Below, piece after piece: positions 54,352 through 64,000 of a stretch of DNA of 64,000 nt (position 1 is its first letter; each line of letters opens with the position of its first letter). The notes below the pieces were generated by a model, which saw only the letters and a list, made by a program, of their open reading frames with translations, had not been told where the DNA came from and searched no databases. Location: the NCBI GenBank assembly GCA_024114885.1, contig CP099418.1:1054001-1118000 (forward strand). The letters are read 5' to 3'. Source of the DNA: Septoria linicola. Lineage: Eukaryota; Ascomycota; Dothideomycetes; Mycosphaerellales; Mycosphaerellaceae. The translations under genes and the position numbers were made by a program.

Positions 54352-55436
54352 GGTCGAATCTAATTCATGGATGGATCACAAAGCAGAAAGCTCAGTATGA
54401 TTTCGCCGAGGCTCAATATGAGAGTGCTGGGAAGGTGGTCTCATGGAGACAAACCATCAAGGGCATGGAGCTACGAGTCGGCGATCAGCACGTGTGAGAG
54501 TGTTTTGCTCGCTGTCAAGCCGTGCCTATGCGATTCGGCTCGTCCGGAAACATGAGACAAGCAAATGAAAACGTCCCATCACTTTCACCATCATGCATCC
54601 GATGTACAACCCAGCCCTCATGCCTGCTCCTCGCGGATCACGGCTTGCAGTCTTGCATCTGCCGGAATTTATGACCAATCCACAAGCTGCGGCAGGTGCA
54701 GAGAGAGTTTTGTACTTGCGGACTTAACGCATTGTGCATGCATGCGTGTATGCGTATGCTATCGAGGCTGTGTCGGACTCCTCTTCTGTAGCGAGTGAGC
54801 TACGCCATGCCATGGTGGAGGGAGCAGCAGACGCCCGGGAAACGCACGGCACGATTGGGCAAAGAGTCACAAGATTACACTGCAGCGCTCGAGCTCGCGA
54901 TCCACGGAATCAAATCACCGCCTGCTTGTGTGTTGCGCACTCGCTTTTGTTAGCCTAAGCCGGTCGGAGGCTTGAGCCCTGGTCTGCTAGGATGTACACC
55001 TGGCTTTGCATTGCAAGTCCATCGTATTCGTAACTTCCTTGAGGACCTCGAAATGTTCGATGAGCTGGGCGGCGGCAGATTCGATTTTGCTGTGAAGGTC
55101 AAATTGGCAACGGACGTTGGGATAGGGTGCTTATTGTCAATGCATAGTGTGATAGCGTTCTGTATAGTGGCAGGCAGCATCAGCAAGCTAATGCATTCAT
55201 GCCTGAGCTCTCTTGGCAAGTCGATAAGCCTGCGTATAGCAGTACATTAGCTGCTTTTACTCATAACGACTTCATCATGGCATCAGACCGCAGACCGAGA
55301 TGCTAGTGATGTTAGAGTCCGGAGGGTCAGAGAGCAAATTCGAGTTCTAGATGCAACATGCCGCTCTTGGATACAGTGCGAAAGAGCGCGTGCTTCGTCG
55401 ATCGTACCAGCAACCAGGACCGTAGGATGAACGAGC
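54352..55436. other. Intergenic between convergent genes, 1.1 kb
   Basis: A minus-strand open stretch (55219-54950) reads LPRELRHECISLLML..., which looks like the start of an F-box-type or related domain, but it opens with TTG, has an upstream stop and no joinable first exon. I leave it unannotated. Confidence 0.35.
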
Positions 55437-56490
55437 TCAATCACAGTTGCGCCAGTATTTTCGAATGAGGTGGTATGCAGCCAGCACGGAGAGCGCGGCT
55501 AGAATGGCATAGGTGCCTCGCTTTGTTTCCGAGGGACTCGCCTGCGTATCATTAGCTTGAGACGGGTCAATATGATGCATGTTACCCACACTGTTTGCTG
55601 AACCGCGGATCCAAGCATCAAAATCTGGCACCCCTTTCTCCAGGTCGCCTATCGATCCGCGCGGTTGAAGCGCCGACTGGGACGGGGTGTGGGCCAATGC
55701 ACATATTGATCGAATTGACAAGGAAAAGTCTCCTTCTTGAGTTCCAAAGAAGCTACCACTGTCAGCAGGTATAGCGCATATCAATTAGGCCATGTACCTT
55801 CGCATCATGATACTTAAGCGCTTGATCTGCTTCAAGTCGATGGGCTTAGCATCTTTCTTCGGCCTTCCTCGATATGTTGCATTAAAGCTGCTCCACGGAA
55901 TGAAGACGGTCTTGTCGTGAGTGTCGCCAGGCTCAGTCTGTGGGGGTAGCTCGAAATCACATTCATATGATATTGAGGCCTGCTCACGCCCTGTGTCCGG
56001 GTCTGGCGTGAGTAGTTCGTCTTTCAGGTTGAATGTGTAGCGTTTCTCTGCACCGGTGTAAGTGATTGTCGTGCTAGCTGTGACCACTGAAGGACAATGA
56101 CATACTGTCGCCCTTGCTTATGCATAGTTCGATACCAGCATATTTCGATAGATCCCACTCACGATCCTCCCCAGTCGTTCTTTGGCTCGCAAATCCAGCA
56201 CCGCCTAGTGTCTTGATGTCAAGATTTCCGCGGAACGTCCCAGTCTTCTCCGTGCAGTCCAGATGTGAAATGCTTTTACCTGGGAGAAAGATCAGTATCA
56301 TGCGTTTGTGGTTACCAAACCGGCACATATTCACCGCCTCGAACACGATCGTCACTGGCATGCCAATCCTCAGAGTGCCATCCTAAGTCATGGTCAGTCA
56401 CGATATCGTTGCCGAAGGCTCTTGAGATATAGCTGGTATACCTTTGTCGCCACCAAAGAGTGTGTATCTTCTATTCGCGTTTGTAGACAT
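55437..56490 (-). CDS. CIA30-domain protein with C-terminal membrane anchor
   Basis: The CIA30 (NDUFAF1) fold is a galactose-binding-like domain known from mitochondrial complex I assembly factor 30. Five exons: 56490-56442, 56382-56335, 56279-56106, 56047-55798 and 55752-55437, with introns of 59, 55, 58 and 45 nt; the product has 278 residues. Splicing rebuilds the domain: LFGGDKGWHSEDWHASDDRVRGGKS, LDIKTLGGAGFASQRT, DLSKYAGIELCISKGD, KRYTFNLKDELL, VFIPWSSFNATYRG and IKRLSIMMRSFFGTQEGDFSLSI. No mitochondrial presequence is evident. After a polar linker the protein ends with a hydrophobic helix (TYAILAALSVLAAYHLI) and a basic end, a tail-anchor layout. A complex I role is therefore uncertain. 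Confidence 0.85.
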
Positions 56491-56559
56491 GTTGATGTGT
56501 ATGCATGACGATGCTCTGAGGAGCTGCGAACGAGGTTGACTGGAGAGTGTCACGTGATG

Positions 56560-57097
56560 CTAGCTAGCCCCAGTACTACCATGTTCGTCGAAACTGAGTT
56601 TACAATTTTTTTGACACGGAGCTGCGGTCGACATTGAGGCGCAATATGAACGGCATATTCCTAACGCAATGTAGCCCTCTTCCGGATTAGACTTCGAAGG
56701 AGCACTAAGCCCGACATACCACGGCTTGCGAAGAGCTCGTAATCGTCTATAATCAAGCTCTGCCAAAAGCTTCTCACTGAATCACCATACCACCTGAAGC
56801 CGGCCACTCATGCAGATCCATGTGTGACAGTCTGGTAGATCCGCTAGCTCTAGGATCAGAAGGTACTGGCCAACCGATTCTGCCATCGACTTCTCGGACA
56901 ACCTAATTGAGCTATCCCACCGATATCGAACCCAAGGGCTCGATCTGCACTTCTCGCATGGGCCAAAGGGGTTTGAACGCCCAGCGCTGCCCCGATACAA
57001 CAACATTCCCATCTATTTGCAGAGTCACCTGCTTGATGACAATGCATCCCAGTCCTCTAACCTCGTCCCCAACGCCTTCGCTGGAAGAATCAATCAT
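56560..57097 (-). pseudogene. Probable decayed gene of unknown family
   Basis: The minus strand contains protein-like segments in order: MIDSSSEGVGDEVRGLGCIV (ATG at 57097) and KPLWPMREVQIEPLG in one frame; NPFGPCEKCRSSP, RLSEKSMAESVGQYLLILEL and HTWICMSGRLQVVW in another. Then an in-frame TGA is followed directly by FSEKLLAELDYRRLRALRKP and GYIALGICRSY to a stop at 56560. No normal-sized introns join the pieces cleanly. I read it as a relic, but a badly resolved multi-exon gene is possible. Family not recognised. Confidence 0.25.
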
Positions 57098-57189
57098 TGT
57101 AAAACACAAGGACCACCCACAGCCTCAGTACAACACCCCTCCCCGATATCCCCGGATGTAAAAAGGTAAACTCCAGGAAATCTTGGTGA

Positions 57190-58164
57190 TCAATACTCCA
57201 GCAGTGGTGGCGATAGCCCTGGAGGAGAGCACGCCTGCCACTCCTCGGATGAGTCGGATAGTGATGGCGTCTGGCATAATCAGCCATTGTTCGGATAACT
57301 GTGATTCCGTGGAAAGGATTCTTGTCTACTCACATAATGTTGAGAATTCTGGTACGATGTGATCTCGTTGGCCATTGATGCATAACTCATGCTGAATGGG
57401 TTGACTTCATCATCAGCATAGACCTCCTCTTTAATGGTGGGTTGCATCAGACTTTGCACAGCGTAGGTTGGTGGTGGCACATATCCAGAGTACATCGAAA
57501 AGTCCAGCCCGGGTGCGCAGTATCCTTGGTAGCTCGAGAAGCTCTCCGCCTGGGACAGGCCTGTGTGTGCTGCTGTAAATGGAGGTGGCGACGTCGATAA
57601 TTGGCGAGTAAATTGCTGCGCGAACATGCCTCTATCCTCGGAAGGTAACACATATTGTTGAGCCATCACTTCCGGGGTACGATTTCGGTGAACATGCCCA
57701 TGAAAGGATCGTGACCGCTGTGTGCTTAACGTATGGGCAGTTATATCAACCGCGCTCGTCTGTGGAAGCTCCTCGTGTCTCTGTTCAGGCGATGCTGAGC
57801 TCGAGCCGGCGCGACGTTCAAGATCCTCCAGCCGCTTCTTCAGCTTCTTGCCTGTGGCATTGTTAGGACGACCAAGATATGACTCCAAGGGTTGCTTATC
57901 ACATACGGTAATTGCGCTGAGCTATCCGGTTCTGTATTCTTCTTCGTTCAGCTAGGTCTGATATCTTCGTCCAGTCTTCGTTTGGGTTCGCACTTGCGCT
58001 AAATGCTACAATGCTGTGAGATCACGCTGTACTATACTTGTGCATGCAGATCATGATGTGTTCGTACCACTGCTGGTTGGATGTGCGGTCGGGTAATGTT
58101 TCTGTACTGTCGTAGCTGGATACTGTGGGTAGCTATAACGATCCATCTCTGCTTGTTCGTACAT
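57190..58164 (-). CDS. bZIP transcription factor, 264 residues
   Basis: Nuclear DNA-binding protein. Four exons: 58164-58068, 58005-57907, 57851-57334 and 57270-57190, with introns of 62, 55 and 63 nt, summing to whole codons. The basic region is built across intron 2: DLAERRRIQNRIAQRNYR then KKLKKRLEDLERRA, with the N-x2-A-Q-R-N-Y-R signature of the fungal Yap/AP-1-like class and a short zipper. The N-terminus is Tyr/Pro-rich (MYEQAEMDRYSYPQYPATT). The middle is Ser/Gln/Tyr-rich. Exon 4 gives an acidic Ser/Pro end (TPSLSDSSEEWQACSPPGLS); if intron 3 is retained the protein ends instead in VSRQESFPRNHSYPNNG. The first acceptor (GTAG at 58006) is the least certain. Targets are unknown. Confidence 0.82.
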
Positions 58165-61134
58165 GCTAGCCAGATAGCTTGTAGTCAATGTAGAATGGTC
58201 AAGGCCAGTGAAACGGCAGGACAGTCAATAGATAAAGAGATGTGTAACGGCAAGACCGGTGAAAGGAACGATGAGGTTGCGGCCGGATGAGTTATCCATA
58301 TATCCAGTATGGTCACCCCATCCAAGGGCACTAGAAGCTGAGCAAGGTTGAGGCTTCCGAGTGATCCTACTGTCTGCGACGTTCCTCTGCGGACTGGGGC
58401 GGCATGCGTGGCTCGGACGCCTGCTTTCTGGAGCACCGACACAACCCTGCATGTCTGGTGGCATGCATCGAGCGCTACCCGCTTCGAGATGTCCGCAGTT
58501 CGACACACAGGGATGAACAGCACACTCCTTTGGCGAAATGATTAGCAAAGCATCGGAGACCAGAATAGGGCAGCCATAAGTCGTGTTCGAATCCGAGGGA
58601 TTGATCGGTGTGCAAAGGGAAGCACCAACAGCGTCACTGAAGTGCGAGCGGATTCGCGCAGCTTCAACGTTCCGAGGACAAAATAATGCCAGGCAGCCTG
58701 GGCAGCACCGATTTTAGCCGTAGCATTCCACGCACATGGTATAGCACGATATGGTTCTGGCGCAGGTGTCTGCACCGTCATGAGCGAGCGCTGGGCATCC
58801 AAGGCCGACCAAACGGACACCGAAGTGAACGGAGGCTGGGCTGGCGTCGAGCCCGTCGGAGTCCACGTAGCATATTCCTCGCAGTTTCAGTGCCTAGTAG
58901 GGATTGGCGACAGCCTGGCATTAGCGTCACGCTCCTTTTTCTGGCTGTCTGGGTCGCCTGAGCAGAGGCAGCAATAATTGCAATGCTGTGCTGTGCTGGG
59001 GCTGGCCACTCGCCTTGTCGTTTCGCACATGTCGCGCCAAGTGTGACCAGCTGCAAGCCTTGCCTGGCAAGAATACTCACCGCACCCACGGTCGTAAAGT
59101 CGTGGTCTACGCGCGAGAGGACCCTGGTCGAGCCATGCTCTGCAGAATCCTGTGTGATGATGCGCGCTGCTGTGGCAGGACTCGCAGCCCTATAGCACGA
59201 TCGCATCCATCGATCGCATTCAAACGGACAAAGACGATGTCACGAGCGAGCTTGTTGATAAGCAGTTGAACCCTTTTCCCGCGCACGATGGAAGAGAGTG
59301 GAGCCAGACTCGGCACCTGCCTGTCGATCATGCCGAACATCGCGCTGTCTGCATCTTGTCGCGCTTTCTCTCCCCCTTCTACAACAATGTGAACTCCTTC
59401 ATCCCATGCACAGCCGACTCACCTCTTGCAAAAGAGTTGACTGCTGTATCGAGTACAAAAGAACGCCACGTGGTCCATCGGTCGTACTTGTGAGATTGCA
59501 CGAGGACGAGTTGCACGAACCACGCGCGGCATCTTGTGCATCTGCCATTGGAGCTTGCTGTGCAAACCCCTCATCCCTATAGCGACAAGTCCTCGGGCAG
59601 CATCTGCCTGATCGGGTGTAATGCTTCGGCAGCACCCAGAATCAGCCGTGAGACGCTATAGCGATCTGTAAGATGTTCGCAGACTGGCGGCCTTGCATGT
59701 TCTCGATCAGTCCTTGTGACTACTCGTAGGGCTGCCCGCCAGCGTATTCAAATCATACGATGGTTGTTGGATGTTCCATTTTCAGCTCCAATGCCAGGGC
59801 TACGGAACCCGTCAAATGGTGCACCAGCGGCAAGCCTTGCTGCACCTCGAGCGCCACCATAAGCCATCGGCATGCCCGTGGAAGGCTAAGTAGTGCCCTA
59901 TTCACATGCAGACAGCCTACAACACTCGAGATGACCAAGCTGAATCAAAGTAGATACATCTCTCTCGCTCACTCTGGCTTCAACGACAGCTTGTTCTGAC
60001 TTGTATACTACGGGGCCCAAGCCAACGCAGCACCGAGGCACGGCATTTGTCACCTTCAAGCGAGTGCTACATATTGAGCCCGACAAGGTTGTGTAAGGAG
60101 TGGCCGATCACACATGTAGATCCTCAGCTGAGGACCCTCGTCACAGTTCAGGATTACCGTGCGTTTCTATGAGCATCGCTCATGAGACGCGGCACACTCA
60201 GATCTGGTAAAGGCATTGAGCACTGTCGCTACCCTCTTATCATGACAAATTGGCAGAGACTGCTAGTAGATACTGTTTGTCCCTGCGATACGCGCTTGAC
60301 ATGTCAACTGTGGCTTCGCCTTAAGGATATCATACACTCTCCTCCTTCAGCAGGATGCAGTAAGCTAAGGCCCGGCCTGTGCCAAATATCGGCCTCCACT
60401 TGACTGCCCAACATACACATAGGGTTGAGCATCCTCCCCGATGCGCGACAGCTCGAAGCTCATCTACTCGCCATCAAGTCAGAGCCGACAGAATCCATAC
60501 CTGATCATTCACATCGCCAAGTCGACTTAACACGCAAGACATGGAGACAGGCTCGACATCCCGTTGAAGGAACGGCTTTGTCAAAGCTTCTGCGCTAGAT
60601 GCGGCAGAAGGTCCAAAGCTCTTGCGATCCACGGGCCATGCAGTTGGGATGTTGAGCACCACGCAGTCGGAAGCTCCGTGTTCGGCTTCGCAAGACCGCA
60701 AGCATTAGAAACCGGCCCTCCATGCCGTCGACACCATGGAAGGGCCCAAATGTTGAGAGGACCGTGGCAGGTGCTAAGCAACCCCCTAAGCCATTCTGAA
60801 AGGGACTAAGAGCGCGCTGCTGCAGTGAACGGCTCTCTGCACATTACGCTGGCAGTCGCGTACATCTGCGACTCGTTTACTAACGCATATACACTTGCAC
60901 GTCATCCGCCGCGTCACGTCGAGCAAGCAGGCATACGATTGCTTTCAATTCTGCTCGACTCGGCGCTACGGCCTAGCTCTCTCCGACTGTGCTACCTTCG
61001 TCCTTCCACTCTGGGCTAGAAGGACGAAGCATCACGGAGGACTAATGAAGGTCCCTGTCGCGTACACGCAAAAATCTGACCCTGTTAACTCGGAACTACG
61101 TCGCGCCGCGCACGTGATAGCCTCCGCGTCTTAG
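58165..61134. other. Gene-poor region of ordinary base composition, 3 kb
   Basis: No frame over 142 residues, no recognisable domain, no joinable exons and no tRNA-like structure. Its first part is the promoter of the bZIP gene. Base composition is like the flanking genes, unlike the AT-rich block that follows. Confidence 0.45.
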
Positions 61135-61725
61135 CAAGTAACAACACCTTTACGGTGCTAATAATAGTATAATGCCTGCGACAATAGCTTCTCTAATCTC
61201 TTATATTATAGTATATAGTATACGCTTTATAACGTAATTAGCTTATATTTATCTCGTAGATCTATTTTAGAGACGTACTCTATAGGCGAGAGCCTTTAAA
61301 GAAAGTAAAGGTAAGAATCCTTATTAATCCTATTATTATATTATTATAGAGTAAAGCTATTATATTATAACTAAAATAAGCGTATAACTAGATAGATAGG
61401 TATCTATTATAAGATCGTTATTATTATTAGGCGTAGGTAATATAACCGTATCTTCTACTCGAGTTTATTTCTTTCTTTAAGTACTACTACTACTACTATT
61501 ACTAAGTATCTATAATAACTCTTTAATTAATTATATACATTATATATAATAGTAGAATCGCGCCTCTTATACGTAATAGCTCGTAATAGCGGCTTACTAC
61601 TAATATTTCTAGATCGTCTTATATTAACCTAACTTCTTAATAGGCATTTACGAATAGTTTGTAAAGAGAGGTATTATAAGAGCGTAGAGTAAACGGTTAA
61701 AGTAAAGGAAGGCCGCTTGCCTTAC
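61135..61725. repeat. AT-rich RIP-like island
   Basis: The sequence changes abruptly to very AT-rich, dense in TpA (TTATATTATAGTATATAG type) and almost devoid of CpA and TpG, while CpG-containing words such as CGTA remain. This is the expected product of repeat-induced point mutation on a transposable element, which converts CpA to TpA. A short CTA run (from 61483) lies within. No transposase or reverse transcriptase frame survives, so the element class cannot be told. Confidence 0.8.
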
Positions 61726-62385
61726 TACCTTGCCTTGGCATGCCGGCTTATGCCGAGCATGCTTGGCGCACAGATATTTCATGCGCGACGCACGCGCTCC
61801 ATATTGGAACCTGCAAGAATTAGTCTACGGTCTTAACGGTAGTTAAGGGCGTTCTATACGTTGCTATATACCCTTTATAGGTATGCACGGTAAGCGTTTA
61901 TGTTGCAAAAGGAGGTGGCTGCTAGGAGAGGTCTATTCACGTGATACTATTCACGTGATAACGCATTTTCGTTGCACACTCACAGCCAATCATTTTTGGA
62001 CCCTGTTTTTTTTCGAAGAGTAAGATAGACCTCGTAAACTCGGTCAATGAAGAGATTTGCGATCGCCTTGTGCGGACATGGGAAGGGTGTTCCCAAAATA
62101 CGCAATTGGTCTCACAGAATACATGTAGCGCCGAGTTTGTTATGTCGCACAGACGGCACAGTCGGCCCTCGTTCAGGTTGCCGCTGGAGTACCGCGCTAA
62201 CGATATCTAGTGAATATACTGCTTGCCTTGCTCGATTGCGGAAATTTTACTATACTCGGTACAGAGCGGAACGAAGTCTTCCACAAATGAGGCTCGGGAG
62301 CGCGTTTCACAATAGAAGTATATATATACTCTGACGTGCCACGAGAGTTTCACTCGTTCAACACATCCGAACAACTCACTTCGAC
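61726..62385. other. Junction region and pectinesterase upstream sequence
   Basis: Composition returns to normal at about 61730. TTGGCATGCCGGC-TTAT-GCCGAGCATGC near 61735-61765 can form an imperfect hairpin. A tandem 14-bp repeat with TCACGTGA cores lies at 61933-61960, and a run of eight T near 62006. The last 350 bp serve as the pectinesterase promoter and leader; TATATATAC around 62322 is a possible TATA element 64 bp before the ATG. Confidence 0.45.
61933..61960. repeat. Two perfect 14-bp tandem copies with TCACGTGA palindrome
   Basis: CTATTCACGTGATA is repeated exactly at 61933-61946 and 61947-61960. Each copy holds a CACGTG E-box. The same CACGTGATA word occurs once at the other side of the AT-rich island (61111-61119). 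Confidence 0.85.
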
Positions 62386-63482
62386 ATGCAGATTTTCGCA
62401 ACTCTCGCCGCTCTCGTGAGCAGCGTTGCCTGTATCACGACTCCTCCGTCTGGGGCTCTCGTGGTCAACAAGAGTCCAAAGAGTGGTCAATATGCCACAA
62501 TCCAGGCAGCTGTCAACGCGTTGTCGCTCAGCTCGAGGGAAGAGCAAACAATCTTCATCCAAGCTGGAACTTACGAAGAACAAGTCTACATACAGAAACT
62601 TGCTGGGCCTCTCACTGTGTATGGCTACTCTTCAAATTCGCAGTCATACTCTGCGAACCAAGTGACCATTACTGCTGGCGAGAGCCAAAAGACAAAGGCC
62701 AGCAACGACCTCACGGCAACTTTGAGAGTCCACACGTCGAACTTCAAGCTATACAACGTCAATGTTGTCAACACGTTTGGCCAAGGGAGCCAGGCGGTCG
62801 CTCTGTCTGCATATGCTGCAGTAAGTCTCGCAGATTGTTTCGCCAGAGCTCCATTCACTGATGAAACCTCGCAGAACCAAGGCTACTACGGCGTCAAACT
62901 CACCGGCTACCAAGACACTCTCCTCGCTCAAGTCGGCGCTCAGCTCTACGCAAAGAGCTACATCGAAGGCGCGACAGACTTCATCTTTGGCCAGCGAGCG
63001 CAGGCATGGTTCGAGCAATGTGATCTCGGTGTCCTAGCAGCGTCAAAAGGCTACATCACCGCATCAGGTCGTACTTCCGCAGACAGTGGCTACTATGTCA
63101 TCAACAAGAGCAAAGTCGCCGCTGCGCCGGGCAACACTGTCGCTGTTGGCGCGTATTATCTTGGCAGACCCTGGGGCAACTACGCTCGTGTGATTTTCCA
63201 AAACACGGCGATGACGAGTGTGGTGAACGCGGCCGGATGGGTTACCTGGAAGTAAGTCTTCTGCTTTTTCTCTCCATGTACATCATTGACTGATGTATTC
63301 TTAGCACCGGCGACGCACGAACCGACCAAGTCACCTTTGGCGAGTACGCGAACTCTGGTGCTGGCAGTCAAGGCACTAGGGCTAGCTTTGCTTCGAAGTT
63401 ACGTTCTGCTGTCAGTATCAGCACGGTGCTTGGTAGCGGCTATGCGTCTGCTTCGTGGGTGGACAAGGCTTTCTTAGCTTAA
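62386..63482 (+). CDS. Secreted pectinesterase (CE8 pectin methylesterase)
   Basis: Removes methyl esters from homogalacturonan in plant cell walls. Three exons: 62386-62820, 62875-63251 and 63305-63482, with introns of 54 and 53 nt; the product has 329 residues, the usual fungal size. The signal peptide is MQIFATLAALVSSVACIT. The right-handed beta-helix has GTYEEQVYI, then NQGYYGVKLTGYQDTLLA with the conserved Gln-Asp pair, YIEGATDFIFG with the nucleophile Asp, and YYLGRPWGNYARVIF with the substrate-binding Arg-Pro-Trp. Splicing restores ALSAYAA|NQGYYGV and WVTWNTGDARTDQV. The catalytic set is intact. It is the first gene right of the RIP-like island. Confidence 0.95.
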
Positions 63483-64000
63483 GCAGACTGTTCGTTGCAT
63501 AGTATGATTGTCCGAGGGAGCAGAGGAATGGTTCAGTACATAACAAACATCAATCGACGTGGCAGAATTGAATGAAGAAGAGCATTCTCAATGAGGTTGA
63601 GAGCCTTGTGAAGTTTCTTCCCTGGTGACATGGTTACCTACGGAAGATTTCTGCAGCTCTAGTCTCTAGATTGAAGTGGTCCAGTCTGCTGCAGGCAGGA
63701 AATTGTGCCACGCCCCGAAGTTGCAAGCAAATAGCTTGGATTTCTTGAGTTGGGAGTCTGGGACTATTTGCAAGCCAAGCCAGGTACAGCGGTCGTCGAG
63801 GGTGGCCTTTGTGAAGCCTGGTTGACAGCCATGGCATCGTCAAGGATCCAGCTACAGCGCCAGCGCTAACTTAGGGCTTCCAAGCGTGGCTCCGTCGCAT
63901 TGACCTCGCAAACTATATATCGACTGCCGACAGATTTGTGATCGATCGACCACAACTGTCCTTGCATCAACACCACAATTGGCGTACCTCCTAGCCAGGG
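63483..64000. other. Pectinesterase downstream region to window end
   Basis: 518 bp with no supported gene. A TATATATCG-type TATA word near 63914 could belong to a gene beyond the edge. Confidence 0.35.

Noticed and set aside
54950..55219. Minus-strand frame LPRELRHECISLLML..., F-box-like start
   Set aside because: It opens with TTG, follows an upstream in-frame stop, and the only candidate intron would be about 33 nt. No supporting second exon.
58570..58605. GTTCGAATCC word resembling a tRNA T-loop
   Set aside because: No matching acceptor, D-arm or A-box sequence at the right distance; no cloverleaf can be drawn.
1..64000. CRISPR arrays, bacterial operons or prophage
   Set aside because: The window is eukaryotic, with spliceosomal introns throughout; no regularly spaced repeats were seen.

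Overview
The window is nuclear DNA of a filamentous ascomycete. The evidence is short GT-AG introns (45-107 nt, two longer) with CTAAC/CTGAC branch sites, split genes on both strands, fungal-only families (Zn2Cys6 and bZIP regulators, a tannase-family esterase, CE8 pectinesterase, a NACHT-ankyrin NLR-like gene, an AspRS-DUF2156 sterol aspartylase) and an AT-rich block with a RIP-like signature. The gene style suits Dothideomycetes (Mycosphaerella-like), but that placement is inference. All exon limits were read by eye; in the multi-exon models the exon lengths sum to whole codons.

Layout. 1-8.8 kb: a partial unknown gene, ORC1, a five-finger CCCH protein and a Nif1/Dsf2-like Sel1-repeat protein. 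9.4-11.5 kb: a bZIP regulator with a hydrophobic segment, then 2.2 kb without a supported gene. 13.7-18.1 kb: the sorting receptor VPS10. 18.5-22.3 kb: two small hypothetical genes and a CYP52-clan-like P450. 22.7-31.1 kb is dense with housekeeping genes: PRP46, a small membrane protein, a pirin, a hotdog thioesterase, PRP4 and a mitochondrial-type PP2C. 31.5-37 kb: a secreted tannase/feruloyl esterase and the AspRS-DUF2156 fusion (ErdS). 37.3-39.4 kb: a decayed NACHT-ankyrin gene. 39.8-48 kb, all minus strand: a Zn2Cys6 regulator, an MFS drug/H+ antiporter-like transporter and a single-pass membrane protein. 48.5-54.4 kb, plus strand: a probable GPI-anchored Cys-rich protein, a cytosolic alpha-glucosidase and an F-box protein. 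55.4-58.2 kb: a CIA30-domain protein with a C-terminal anchor, a probable gene relic and a second bZIP factor. 58.2-62.4 kb is gene-poor, with an AT-rich RIP-like island at 61.14-61.7 kb. 62.4-63.5 kb: a secreted pectinesterase.

Rather than one pathway, the window shows a conserved core (replication origin licensing, splicing, vacuolar sorting, aminoacylation) and accessory genes on its right side: wall-degrading enzymes, transporter, surface protein, NLR relic and RIP-like island. The tannase-family esterase, pectinesterase and maltase fit plant-material utilisation. The most notable items are the ErdS fusion, the NLR with a RIP-type nonsense codon and no usable Walker A, two regulatory or metabolic proteins with unexpected membrane segments, and several small or decaying genes that simple ORF listings would miss.
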